From the NCBI GenBank assembly GCA_030057555.1, contig JASGUU010000044.1:62001-126000 (forward strand): a stretch of DNA of 64,000 nt, read 5' to 3'. This stretch comes from Bacillota bacterium (GTDB lineage Bacteria; Bacillota; Clostridia; Saccharofermentanales; Fastidiosipilaceae). Both the position numbers and the translations under genes were made by a program. Shown piece after piece: positions 54,286 through 63,840 of the stretch (its first letter is position 1; every line of letters starts with the position of its first letter). Under the pieces are notes generated by a model, which searched no databases, was not told the origin of the DNA, and saw only the letters and a list, made by a program, of their open reading frames with translations.

Positions 54286-56685
54286 TCAGCGCAGTTCCGC
54301 TATCGTGACGCCGCTGTCGCCCTCGCCGAAGGCGGCGAGGCGGAAGCTCTTCACCCGCCGATCCGAGCGCAGCAGCTGGTGCACCGCCTCCCGCAGAGCG
54401 CCCGTTCCCTTCCCGTGGACGATGCGCACACTGGAGGCGCCGGCGAGCACCGCGTCATCAAGATAGCGGTCGAGAGTAAGCGTCGCCTCCTCCGCACGCT
54501 GCCCCAGCAGCTTGATCTCGGGACGGAAGCTCTGCCGCTTCGAGGCCACCACCTGACCCGCGGACCCGCGTCGGGATACAACTTTGGGACTCTCTGCGGC
54601 CTTCGTCAAACCGGCAGCGGGCACCGTCACGGTCATCACTCCGCTCGCAATCTGCACCTGCCCCCGATTATCGGGCCCGCTCACGAGACGTCCGGTCAGG
54701 CCCAGTGCCGGGGCACTGTAGAGCTCGCCGACTACGAGCTCTAGCGGACCTTCGCCGGACCCCGACTCCGGAGAGGCGAGCGTCGCCCGCCCGATGTCGT
54801 CCTGCAGGCGCTTCAGATGGCTGCGCAGCTCCCGCCTGAGCTCCTCCCCCTCCCGCCTGGCAGCTGCGGCATCCGCTCCGGACGCCGCCACGCGCAGGTC
54901 CTCGATCAGGGCATCGATGATTTCAAGCTGTTCGCCGAGCTCGAGCCGCGCCCGCTCGCGGCTCTCCTGCAGGATCTCGCCGCGCCGGCGCTGGAGATCG
55001 GCACGTTCCGCCTCCAGAGCCGCACGCTCCGCAGCCGCCTCGCGCCGCGCCGCCTCGGCAGCCTCGAGCGCCTCGGTCTGCCGCCTGGTTTTCTGATCCA
55101 GTTCCGTGATCAGGGCCTCGAAACGCCTGCTGTCCTCACTCAGAAGCTGCCGGGCCGCCTCAATAACCCTCTCAGAGAGGCCCAGTTTGCTGGAAATCAC
55201 AAAGGCGTTGGAGACGCCCGGCACCCCGATCAGCAGGCGGTAGGTTGGCCTGAGAGTCCTGGTGTCAAACTCGCAGCAGGCATTCTCGACGAGCGGGGTT
55301 TCGAGGGCATAGGCCTTGAGCTCGCGGTAGTGCGTGGTGGCGAGAGTCGTGGCGCCCCGCTTCAGCAGGTCGTCGAGAATGGCGATCGCGAGCGCCGCTC
55401 CCTCCGAGGGATCAGTCCCGCTGCCCAGTTCATCCAGCAGCACCAGAGTGCCCGGCTCTGCCCGCTCCACGATGCCGACAATACGCCGCATGTGCGAGGA
55501 GAAGGTTGAGAGATTCTGCTCGATGCTCTGCTCGTCGCCAATGTCGGCCTCCACCTGACGGAAGACGGCGAGTTCCGTCTGGTCCGCCGCCGGCACCGCG
55601 AGTCCGGCCATCGCCATCAGCGTCAGCAGGCCGGTTGTCTTCAGCGCCACGGTTTTTCCGCCCGTATTGGGTCCGGTGATAACGAGGCTGCGAAAGTCCT
55701 GTCCTATCCAGAGGTCGATCGGCACCACCTGATCCTGCGGTATCAGCGGATGCCGGGCGCGACGCAGCCGGATGCGCCCCTCGTCGTTCAGGAACGGTGT
55801 CTGGGCCCGCTGTTCGATCGCGAGGCGGCCCTTGGCCACGGCAAAGTCGATCCCGGCGAGCAGGATCGCATTGGCATCGAGCACTTCCCGCCGCTCAGCC
55901 ACCGCCGCCGAGAAGGCCCGCAGTATGCGCTCAATCTCGTCGCGCTCCTCGGCCGCCAGCTCGCGCAGGCGGTTATTGGTCTCGACAACGGCGAGCGGCT
56001 CGACGAAGAGCGTCTGTCCCGAATTCGACGTGTCATGGACGATGCCGCCGATCTGCGCGCGGAATTCTGCGCGCACGGGCACCACGTAGCGGCCATTGCG
56101 CTGTGTGATCAGGGACTCCTGCAGATAGCGGGCCTGATGCCGGAGAACCCGGTCGAGATGCTCGCGGATGGCCGCCTGCGCCCGCCGCTGTCTGGCGCGG
56201 ATCGCAGCCAGTGCCGGCGAAGCCCCGTCGGCCATCTCCTCCTCGCTGACGATGGCATCGCTGATGCGCTGCTCGAAGCCGACATCCGGCTGCAGACGGT
56301 CCATCAGCTGATAGACCCGGTTCCGGCGCTCGTCTTCGGCATCGGGAACCCGGCGCTTGAGACGGGCCACGGCCCGCAGGAAGCTGGCAATCTCGAGGAG
56401 ATCGCGCATGGTGAGCACGGCTCCCAGCGTCGTACGGGCAAAGGTAGGCGCGAGGTCCGCAATGCCGTAGAGCGGCGGGGTGCCGTGGGCGAGCAGCAGA
56501 GAAATCGCATCGGCCGTCTCCGTCTGACGCTCCCGGGCCGTAATGAGATCGCAGGCTGGCAGCAGCTGCTGACACAGCCGCCGCCCCGGAGGCGAGGCGG
56601 CGAGCTCAGTCAGACGCGAGATAATCGCCGGGTACTCGAGCAGGACGAGGCTTTCTCGCATCCCGATCTCCTGCGAAGAACTCAT
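54286..56685 (-). CDS. mutS2: MutS2 with Smr nuclease domain
   Basis: 799 residues. Branched-DNA and collided-ribosome processing ATPase. N-terminal helical and clamp regions, Walker A VITGPNTGGKTVALKTTG, Walker B LVLLDELGSGTDPSEGAA, the coiled-coil Glu/Arg-rich stretch (about 500-600), and the C-terminal Smr domain with VRIVHGKGTGALREAV. It lacks the mismatch-recognition domain, as expected. It overlaps the pgsA stop by 4 bp. End of the pfkA-pgsA-mutS2 unit. Confidence 0.95.
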   Translation of the reverse strand: MSSSQEIGMRESLVLLEYPAIISRLTELAASPPGRRLCQQLLPACDLITARERQTETADAISLLLAHGTPPLYGIADLAPTFARTTLGAVLTMRDLLEIASFLRAVARLKRRVPDAEDERRNRVYQLMDRLQPDVGFEQRISDAIVSEEEMADGASPALAAIRARQRRAQAAIREHLDRVLRHQARYLQESLITQRNGRYVVPVRAEFRAQIGGIVHDTSNSGQTLFVEPLAVVETNNRLRELAAEERDEIERILRAFSAAVAERREVLDANAILLAGIDFAVAKGRLAIEQRAQTPFLNDEGRIRLRRARHPLIPQDQVVPIDLWIGQDFRSLVITGPNTGGKTVALKTTGLLTLMAMAGLAVPAADQTELAVFRQVEADIGDEQSIEQNLSTFSSHMRRIVGIVERAEPGTLVLLDELGSGTDPSEGAALAIAILDDLLKRGATTLATTHYRELKAYALETPLVENACCEFDTRTLRPTYRLLIGVPGVSNAFVISSKLGLSERVIEAARQLLSEDSRRFEALITELDQKTRRQTEALEAAEAARREAAAERAALEAERADLQRRRGEILQESRERARLELGEQLEIIDALIEDLRVAASGADAAAARREGEELRRELRSHLKRLQDDIGRATLASPESGSGEGPLELVVGELYSAPALGLTGRLVSGPDNRGQVQIASGVMTVTVPAAGLTKAAESPKVVSRRGSAGQVVASKRQSFRPEIKLLGQRAEEATLTLDRYLDDAVLAGASSVRIVHGKGTGALREAVHQLLRSDRRVKSFRLAAFGEGDSGVTIAELR

Positions 56686-57275
56686 GGCACGCCGGCCTCG
56701 GCGCTTTTCCCGTTCCCGTTCTTTCCGGCGTTCAGGTAATGGCGGATGTAGGAAAGCATCGCAAACAGCGAAAGCAGCAGCGGCGCGACGAAAAAGGCCG
56801 GTATCAGATGTACCTGGTGATCGGGCAGGATGAGGGCGAGCGCAAAGGCAATGACCAGAAGCACCGTGGTCAGACGCCCGTACCAGCGCGAATGGACGAC
56901 GATGCGCCGGCGACTGTAGAGCAGGGCGCCGCCGATGATCATCACAAGCTCGCGCGCGATCAGGAAGCAGGGCACCCAGAGAGGCAGGCGGCCGATCACG
57001 GTCAGCATGACGGCGGTCGTGACCTGGAAGATTTTATCCACCAGCGGGTCCAGAACCTTCCCGACATCGCTGACCTGATCAAAGCGGCGGGCAATCCAGC
57101 CGTCCAGCATGTCCGTCATCCAGATGGCGACAAAAAAGACGACAGCCTGGACGCGCCGCTCAGGATAATGGTAGATTTCCCTGGCCATGAACGGGACGGC
57201 CACGAGTCGCAGCAGCGACAGGAGATTTGGCAGTGTCAGCTGCTTTTTCCAGTCTATATGGCCTTCTGCCGGCAT
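56682..57275 (-). CDS. pgsA: CDP-diacylglycerol--glycerol-3-phosphate 3-phosphatidyltransferase
   Basis: 197 residues. Makes phosphatidylglycerol phosphate at the membrane. The CDP-alcohol phosphotransferase motif is DMLDGWIARRFDQVSDVGKV followed by LDPLVDK, with all Asp residues present; about five hydrophobic helices. Gap of 18 bp from pfkA. Could be another CDP-alcohol transferase, but LPNLLSLLRLVAVPF near the N-terminus fits PgsA best. Confidence 0.9.
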   Translation of the reverse strand: MPAEGHIDWKKQLTLPNLLSLLRLVAVPFMAREIYHYPERRVQAVVFFVAIWMTDMLDGWIARRFDQVSDVGKVLDPLVDKIFQVTTAVMLTVIGRLPLWVPCFLIARELVMIIGGALLYSRRRIVVHSRWYGRLTTVLLVIAFALALILPDHQVHLIPAFFVAPLLLSLFAMLSYIRHYLNAGKNGNGKSAEAGVP

Positions 57276-57293
57276 CGATACCCTCTTGTGCTC

Positions 57294-58352
57294 CTAAAGA
57301 GCAATCACCTTTGCGTCACGGTACTCTTCCAGCGATATGGTCTTCTTCATCTCGAGGCCCTCTTCGAGGTCGATGGCGACCAGTCCGCCCTTCTGATAGG
57401 AGATCAGCTTGTTGCGCTCGCCCCGGAGCAGAACATCGACGGCAAAGACGCCCATGCGGCTGGCCATCTCACGGTCGCGCATGGTCGGCGAACCGCCGCG
57501 CTGGATATGGCCCAGAATAGTCGGGCGCGCCTCGATTCCGGTCACCGTCTCGATGCGCTCGGCGATTTCGACCGCCGAGCCGGCGCCCTCCGCCACCACG
57601 ACGATGTAGTGATGCTTGCCGGCATTGCGGCAGTCCAGCAGGCGCTTGATGACATCCTGGGCGAAGTCGACTTCGATTTCGGGGATCAGAATGACTTCGG
57701 CGCCCGTGGCCATGCCTACGTTGAGCGCGAGATAGCCGGCCCTGCGCCCCATCAGCTCGATGACCGAACAGCGCTCGTGACTCGTCGCGGTGTCACGGAG
57801 CTTGTCGATGGCGCTCATCGCCGTGTTCATCGCCGTGTCGTAGCCGATGGTGTAGTCGGTCGAGGAGATGTCGTTGTCAATCGTCGCCGGGATGCCGACC
57901 ACCGGGATGCCGAGTCTGGAGATGTCGCGGGCACCGCGGAAAGAGCCGTCACCGCCGATGACGACGAGGGCGTCGATGCCGAAGATCAGGCACATCTCAT
58001 AGGCTTTGCGCACGCCCTCGGGGGTGTTGTAGGTCGCCGAGCGGGCCGTCATGAGAAAGGTGCCGCCGCGCTGCAGCTTCTCGGACACCGAGCGGCTGTT
58101 GAGCTCCAGGATGTCACCGCGCCAGAGGCCGTGGTAGCCGCGCCGGACGCCGAGAACACGCAGGCCATGGTTCAGTGCGGTGCGCGTAACGGCACGAATG
58201 GCGGCGTTCATCCCCGGAGCGTCGCCGCCGGAGGTCAGCACCCCGATGGTCTGAGGGCGGGCGGGCCGGGCGTCCACGACTCTGACAGGCTCCGTTGTCT
58301 CCAGCAGCGACTCTTCGGCGGTCGCGTTATCGTGATCCTTATCCTGTTTCAT
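57294..58352 (-). CDS. pfkA: ATP-dependent 6-phosphofructokinase
   Basis: 352 residues, with about 33 extra acidic residues at the N-terminus before TIGVLTSGGDAPGMNAAIRA. GGDGSFRGA gives the Gly-Gly-Asp-Gly ATP-type loop; the catalytic region is IPATIDNDISSTDYTIG; the fructose-6-P region is ELMGRRAGYLA; HIQRGGSPTMRDR is the C-terminal signature. Committed step of glycolysis. A possible TATAAT -10 (58402-58407) overlaps the dnaE stop. Confidence 0.95.
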   Translation of the reverse strand: MKQDKDHDNATAEESLLETTEPVRVVDARPARPQTIGVLTSGGDAPGMNAAIRAVTRTALNHGLRVLGVRRGYHGLWRGDILELNSRSVSEKLQRGGTFLMTARSATYNTPEGVRKAYEMCLIFGIDALVVIGGDGSFRGARDISRLGIPVVGIPATIDNDISSTDYTIGYDTAMNTAMSAIDKLRDTATSHERCSVIELMGRRAGYLALNVGMATGAEVILIPEIEVDFAQDVIKRLLDCRNAGKHHYIVVVAEGAGSAVEIAERIETVTGIEARPTILGHIQRGGSPTMRDREMASRMGVFAVDVLLRGERNKLISYQKGGLVAIDLEEGLEMKKTISLEEYRDAKVIAL

Positions 58353-58401
58353 TTAAGCGTCACTCCTCTTCTGGAATGTGCCAGCGGCACGGCTTGCGGA
58401 C

Positions 58402-58407
58402 ATTATA
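58402..58407 (-). promoter_or_regulatory. Possible -10 box for pfkA at the dnaE stop codon
   Basis: Minus strand TATAAT, about 50 bases before the pfkA ATG. No -35 recognised in the end of dnaE, so this is a weak call. Confidence 0.35.
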
Positions 58408-61400
58408 CATGCGCCGTCCCGGTGGACGGCCCAGGCTCACAGGACAAAAAGCGGAGACAATCGGCCCCGTGACGCAGGGCCAGCGTCTGCAGCAGCAGTT
58501 CCGAAGGCTCCGTGCGACAGATGAAGCGGCTGTCCCCGCCGCAGCGGATACAGGCGGGTATCGATCCGGAGAAATAGCGCAGCGTCGCAGCGAGGATCTC
58601 ATAGCCATCATCATCCGGCTCACCACGGTAGTCTACCAGAAGCAGGAAGGGATCATCTTCAGGATCCGTCCGCGGCTCTGCACGCTCTCCCGGCTGCAGT
58701 GCCCGGCAGACGTCATCTTCAGCTGTCGCCGGACGGCCGGCACCGCGCCCGTTGCCCCCTCCTCCGGGGGCTTCAAGCAGCCGCGGGCGGCCGGCCACGA
58801 TCCAGTCACGGTCCTCCGGCACCGCCGCGACCGCGTCGGCCAGCAGCTTCGGCTCCTCCTCCTCACGTACCGAGAGCCGGCCCGAGACCAGCAGTACACT
58901 GCCCTCGCGCAGAATCTCCTGATATTCGACATAGACCTGCGGGAAAACGAGGCACTCGTAGCTGCCGTCGAGATCCTCCAGCTCCAGAATGCACATCGGC
59001 TTCCCCTGGCGTGTGGAACGGTTGTCGCGGCGCACGAGCAGGCCGCCCATCAGCACGGGGCGCCTGTCCAGCGCTGCCCCGCTCCAGCGCGGGCCGCCGT
59101 CGAGCAGGGCGTCCTCCGGCGCCAGCAGGGCGCTGCTTTCGGCATGCGCGGCCAGCACCTCGCGGTAGTCGTCGAGCGGATGGCCGGAGACATAGAGGCC
59201 CAGCATCTCCTTCTCCATCTCCAGGATCTGGGCATGGCGCATTTCCGGCAGTTCAGGATATTCGGGTTCGGTCTTCGGGTCTTCCATCACGCCGAAGTCG
59301 AAGAACGACAGCTGTCCCTCCATAGTCTGCTGGCGCCGGTGGGCCAGAACGTCGAGCCAGTTGTCCAGAACCGCGAGCATCTGGTTGCGCGGCACACCGA
59401 AGCCGTCCAGCGCCGAACTCATGGCCAGACTCTCGATCATCTTGCGGTTGACGCCCAGCGCCGAGGCGCGTTCCAGAAAATCGCCGTAGCTCGCAAAGGG
59501 CCCGTTCGCCCGGCGGTCCTCCACAACCACCTCGAGGGCGGCCTGTCCGACGTTGCGGATGCCGCCGAGGGCGAAGCGGATGGCGCCGTTCTCGGTTGTA
59601 AAGCGTACATCGGAGGCGTTGATATCAGGTCCCAGCAGTCGGATGCCCATCTGCCGGGCGACACGGATGTAGTGGGCGGCCTGGCTGATGTTGTTAAGAA
59701 AGGAGTTCATCATCGCGGCCATGAACTCGACCGGATGATAGAGCTTCAGCCATGCTGTCTGATAGGCCACCACCGCGTAGCTGGCCGCATGGGCCTTGCC
59801 AAAGGCATAGGCGGCGAAGCTGACGAGATTGTCCCAGATGCGCTCGGCCGCTTCGCGGGGAACGCCGCGCGCCACGGCGCCTGCGACATGTCCGCGTCCG
59901 TCCGCATCGCCACCGTCGATAAAGAGTTCGGCATAGCGGCGGAAGAGATCGCCCTGTTTCTTCGCCATGGCCCGGCGCACATTGTCAGCCTGGCCCATCG
60001 AGAAGCCGGCGAGATCACGGACGATCTGCATCACCTGCTCCTGATAGACCACGCAGCCGTAGGTGACATTGAGAATCGGCTCCAGCAGCGGGTGTTCATA
60101 GCGGATGGGCTGGCGGCCGTGACGGCCGTCCAGATAACGCGGGATGGAGTCCATCGGACCGGGCCGATAGAGCGAGATGCCGGCGATGACATCCTCGAGC
60201 GATTCGGGCCGCAGTTCACGCATGAAACTCGTCATGCCGCCCGACTCGAGCTGGAAGATCCCGGCTGTATCGCCGGAGGAGATCAGCTCGAAAACCCTGG
60301 GGTCGTCATAGCTCATGTTGTCGAAGTCGATCCACTCCCCGCTCCGGGTCATGACCATGTCGCGCGTGTCGCGCATGACCGTCAGCGTCCTGAGGCCGAG
60401 GAAGTCGAACTTCAGCAGTCCCGCCTTCTCAATGTTGTTCTTGTCGTACTGCACGACCACCTGGTCGTCGTTGCGGGCCAGCGGGACCAGATCCATCAGC
60501 GGTTCGCCGGCGATGACGACGCCGGCGGCATGGGTCGAGGCATGGCGGGGCATGCCCTCGAAGAGACGGGCGGTGTCGATCAGTTCCCGGGTCGCGGGAT
60601 TGGTGTTGTACTCCGCGGCGAATTCGGCCGACTGCTCGAGCGCCCGGTCGAGCGTCATGTTGAGCTGCGCCGGGATCATCTTCGCGATGCGGTCCGTCTC
60701 GGGATAGGAGATGTCGAGCACGCGGGCGACGTCGCGGACCGAGGCGCGCGCCGCCAGCGTGCCGAAGGTCACCACCTGGGCCACATGGTCGCTGCCATAG
60801 CGCCGGGTGACGTAGTCGATGACCTCGCCACGGCGTTCGTAGCAGAAGTCGATGTCAAAGTCCGGCATGCTGACGCGGTCGGGATTCAGGAAGCGCTCGA
60901 AGGGTAGCTGGTAGCGCAGCGGATCGATGTTGGTAATCTCGAGGGCCCAGGCGGCGATCGAGGCGGCGCCCGAACCGCGCCCCGGTCCCACCATGATCTG
61001 GTTCTCGTGGGCGAAGCGGATGAAGTCCCAGACGATGAGATAGTAGTCGACATAACCCATCGAGCCGATGATCTCGAGTTCATGATCCAGGCGCTGAAAG
61101 TAGGGCCCGGCATCGCGGATACCGGCGGCCGCCAGGCGCTTTTCGAGCCCTTTCAGGCAGAGCTCGCGCAGGTATGCCGCATGGTCCCGGAAGCCCTCCG
61201 GCACCGGGAAGTCGGGCATGTGCGGCCGCGCGGGATAGAGCTCCAGCTCCGCTCCGCGGCAGCGCTCGGCGATCAGGACCGTGTTGCTGAGCGCCTCCGG
61301 GTGATCGGGAAAGGCCCGGGCCATTTCCTCAGGCGACTTGATGTAAAACTGGTCCGAGCCCATGCGCATGCGTTCGGGATCGGACATGCGCTTGCCCGTC

Positions 61401-62074
61401 TGGATGCAGAGCAGAATTTCGTGGGCCCGCGCCTCCTCGGCCCGCATGTAGTGGGCGTCGGTGGTGGCAACGAGGCCCAGTCCGGTTTCCCCGGCCAGTG
61501 CGAAGAGACGGCGGTTGACCGTCTCCTGCTCCGCGAGGCCGTTGGCCTGGACCTCCAGAAAGAAATTTTCATCGCCGAAGATTGCGCGGTAGCGTTCGAC
61601 AACGCGGTAGAGTCCGGCTTCATCGCGGGCCAGAATGCGCCTCGCGACGGCTCCGCTCAGGCAGGCCGAGAGGCAGATCAGGCCTTCGTGAAAACGCTCG
61701 AGCAGTTCCTCGTCAACCCGCGGGTGCTGATAGAAGCCCTCCGTCCAGCCGAGCGAAACCAGGCGGTTGAGGTTGGTGACCCCGGCCGGGGTCTCGGCCA
61801 GCAGGATGAGGTGGTGGGGGCGGCGGTCATCGGGACTCTCCTTTGCCCACCTCCCCCGTGGAGCCACATAGACTTCTGCGCCCAGAATGGGCTGTACGCC
61901 GCCGGAGCGGCAGGCCTCGGTAAAGTCAACGGCGCCGTAGAGCACCCCGTGATCGGTCAGCGCGACCGCGTCCATCCCCAGCTCGCGGATACGGCCGGGC
62001 AGTTTCGCCAGGCGGTTCGCACCGTCGAGCAGGCTGTACTCGCTGTGCAGGTGCAGATGGACGAAGTCCGCCAT
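58403..62074 (-). CDS. dnaE: DNA polymerase III alpha subunit (DnaE type)
   Basis: 1223 residues. PHP domain at the N-terminus (FVHLHLHSEYSLLDGA, ALTDHGVLYGAVDF), polymerase core with VGPGRGSGAASIAAW and the catalytic MPDFDIDFCYERRGE, helix-hairpin-helix region about 830-900, and an OB fold near 980-1070 (SVLLVSGRLSVREEE). The last 100 residues, including an Arg/Gly/Ala patch, are variable. In Clostridia DnaE works beside PolC. It is 2 bp after the phosphosugar mutase gene. Confidence 0.96.
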   Translation of the reverse strand: MADFVHLHLHSEYSLLDGANRLAKLPGRIRELGMDAVALTDHGVLYGAVDFTEACRSGGVQPILGAEVYVAPRGRWAKESPDDRRPHHLILLAETPAGVTNLNRLVSLGWTEGFYQHPRVDEELLERFHEGLICLSACLSGAVARRILARDEAGLYRVVERYRAIFGDENFFLEVQANGLAEQETVNRRLFALAGETGLGLVATTDAHYMRAEEARAHEILLCIQTGKRMSDPERMRMGSDQFYIKSPEEMARAFPDHPEALSNTVLIAERCRGAELELYPARPHMPDFPVPEGFRDHAAYLRELCLKGLEKRLAAAGIRDAGPYFQRLDHELEIIGSMGYVDYYLIVWDFIRFAHENQIMVGPGRGSGAASIAAWALEITNIDPLRYQLPFERFLNPDRVSMPDFDIDFCYERRGEVIDYVTRRYGSDHVAQVVTFGTLAARASVRDVARVLDISYPETDRIAKMIPAQLNMTLDRALEQSAEFAAEYNTNPATRELIDTARLFEGMPRHASTHAAGVVIAGEPLMDLVPLARNDDQVVVQYDKNNIEKAGLLKFDFLGLRTLTVMRDTRDMVMTRSGEWIDFDNMSYDDPRVFELISSGDTAGIFQLESGGMTSFMRELRPESLEDVIAGISLYRPGPMDSIPRYLDGRHGRQPIRYEHPLLEPILNVTYGCVVYQEQVMQIVRDLAGFSMGQADNVRRAMAKKQGDLFRRYAELFIDGGDADGRGHVAGAVARGVPREAAERIWDNLVSFAAYAFGKAHAASYAVVAYQTAWLKLYHPVEFMAAMMNSFLNNISQAAHYIRVARQMGIRLLGPDINASDVRFTTENGAIRFALGGIRNVGQAALEVVVEDRRANGPFASYGDFLERASALGVNRKMIESLAMSSALDGFGVPRNQMLAVLDNWLDVLAHRRQQTMEGQLSFFDFGVMEDPKTEPEYPELPEMRHAQILEMEKEMLGLYVSGHPLDDYREVLAAHAESSALLAPEDALLDGGPRWSGAALDRRPVLMGGLLVRRDNRSTRQGKPMCILELEDLDGSYECLVFPQVYVEYQEILREGSVLLVSGRLSVREEEEPKLLADAVAAVPEDRDWIVAGRPRLLEAPGGGGNGRGAGRPATAEDDVCRALQPGERAEPRTDPEDDPFLLLVDYRGEPDDDGYEILAATLRYFSGSIPACIRCGGDSRFICRTEPSELLLQTLALRHGADCLRFLSCEPGPSTGTAHV

Positions 62075-62076
62075 CC

Positions 62077-63822
62077 TCAGCCGTCGAGTTCCGCTTCCAG
62101 ACGACCAAGGAATTTATCGCGCATGGTGGCGAGGCGCCGGTCCACATCGTCGCGGTCGTCGCCGTAGGCGCCGAAATAGACCTTGATCTTGGGCTCGGTG
62201 CCCGAGGGGCGGACACAGATCCAGTCGTCGCCCTTGAGCTCGTAGTAGAGGACATTCGAGGACGGCAGCGTCAGCTCCTCCGTCGTTCCTGTCTCGAGAT
62301 CGTAGCGGTCGCCGGCCACGTAGTCGGCGATGGCGCTCACCGGCAGGCCCTCGATGCCCTCGGAGCGGATCTCGCGCAGATTCGCCATGGCTCTCTGGAT
62401 GGCGCGCGTACCCTGGATGCCTTCACGTGCCAGCGACAGCGTCTCTTCCAGGCCATAGCCGTAACGGGCGTAGAGGTTCTCCAGCAGGTCGGCCATGGTC
62501 TGGCCGCGGTCGCGGGCAAAGGCCGCCATTTCCGCCAGCAGCATGGAGGCGACCACGGCATCCTTGTCACGCACGGAGGTGCCGGCCAGATAGCCGTAGC
62601 TCTCCTCAAAGCCGAACTGGTAGTGGCCGAGCCCGGTATCATCCAGCTCCTTGATCTTCTCGCCGATGTACTTGAAGCCCGTCAGCACCTCAAAGAGCCT
62701 GACATCGTAGGCGGCGGCGACGCGGCGGCCGAGTTTCGTGGAGACGATGGTGGTGACGGCAAAAGAATTATCCGGCAGCTGGCCGGCCCGTTCCTTCGCC
62801 GAGAGGATATATTCCATCAGCAGCAGGCCGATCTGGTTGCCGGTGAGCACGCTCCACTCGCCGTCTGCCAGGCGCACGGCCAGGCCGGTGCGGTCGCCGT
62901 CGGGGTCGGTCGCGATGACGAGCTCGGCGCCGACCTTTTCGGCCAGATCCAGGCCCATGGCCAGCGCGCTGCGCTCCTCGGGATTGGGGGACTTGACGGT
63001 GGGGAAGTTGCCGTCGGGCAGCTCCTGCTCGGGAACAACATGGACGTTCTCGAAGCCCAGAGAGGCGAGGACACGGCGGACGGGCCTGTTGCCGCAGCCG
63101 TGCAGGGGCGTGTAGACGATGCCGATGTCCTTCTGACGGCGGATGACCTCAGGATCGATGCAAAGCTCGAGCAGCATCTCGTTGTAGGCATCATCGATGT
63201 CCGGACCGACAATCTCGACGAGACCTCTCTCGATGGCCTCTTCGCGGCTGATCCAGCTGAGCGTGCGGATGTCCGCGACCTTGTTCATCTCGGCGAGCAC
63301 GACGTCGGCGGCTTCGGGCGGCATCTGGCCGCCGTCCTCGCCATAGGCCTTATAGCCGTTGTACTGCTTCGGATTATGCGAGGCGGTCACCATGACGCCG
63401 CCGAAGCAGTTGTAGCGCCGCACCGCAAAGGAGAGCATCGGGGTCGGACGCAGCTCGTCGAAGAGGTAGACATGAATGCCGTGGGAGGCAAAGACGAGGG
63501 CGGCGATTTCGGCGAATTCCGGGGAGCCGATACGACAGTCATAGGAGATGGCGACACCGCGGCGCATCGCTTCCTCGCCTTCGGAGACGATATAGCGGGC
63601 AAAGCCTGTCGTCGCCCGGGCGACGGTATAGCGGTTCATGCGGTTCGTGCCCGCACCGAGAATGCCGCGCAGACCGCCGGTGCCGAACTCGAGGTGCTTG
63701 TAAAAGCGATCTTCTATCTCGAGCGGGTCAGCGGCGATGGCCGCGAGCTCCGCCCGTGTCCGGGCATCGAAATAGGGGTCTTCCGACCAGATCCGATACG
63801 CTTCCTGACTCTGTGTTCCCAT
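62077..63822 (-). CDS. Phosphoglucomutase/phosphomannomutase family enzyme
   Basis: 581 residues, the length of the PgcA-type alpha-phosphoglucomutases. FGTGGLRGILGAGTNRMN at the start, the phosphoserine loop VTASHNPKQYNGYKAYG, metal loop ATDPDGDRTG, sugar loop GFEESYGYLAG, and the phosphate-binding RPSGTEPKIKVY. Interconverts glucose-6-P and glucose-1-P (or mannose or pentose analogues; not separable by eye). Follows uvrB by 18 bp. Confidence 0.92.
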   Translation of the reverse strand: MGTQSQEAYRIWSEDPYFDARTRAELAAIAADPLEIEDRFYKHLEFGTGGLRGILGAGTNRMNRYTVARATTGFARYIVSEGEEAMRRGVAISYDCRIGSPEFAEIAALVFASHGIHVYLFDELRPTPMLSFAVRRYNCFGGVMVTASHNPKQYNGYKAYGEDGGQMPPEAADVVLAEMNKVADIRTLSWISREEAIERGLVEIVGPDIDDAYNEMLLELCIDPEVIRRQKDIGIVYTPLHGCGNRPVRRVLASLGFENVHVVPEQELPDGNFPTVKSPNPEERSALAMGLDLAEKVGAELVIATDPDGDRTGLAVRLADGEWSVLTGNQIGLLLMEYILSAKERAGQLPDNSFAVTTIVSTKLGRRVAAAYDVRLFEVLTGFKYIGEKIKELDDTGLGHYQFGFEESYGYLAGTSVRDKDAVVASMLLAEMAAFARDRGQTMADLLENLYARYGYGLEETLSLAREGIQGTRAIQRAMANLREIRSEGIEGLPVSAIADYVAGDRYDLETGTTEELTLPSSNVLYYELKGDDWICVRPSGTEPKIKVYFGAYGDDRDDVDRRLATMRDKFLGRLEAELDG

Positions 63823-63840
63823 GTTTCGTTCTTCTCCTCC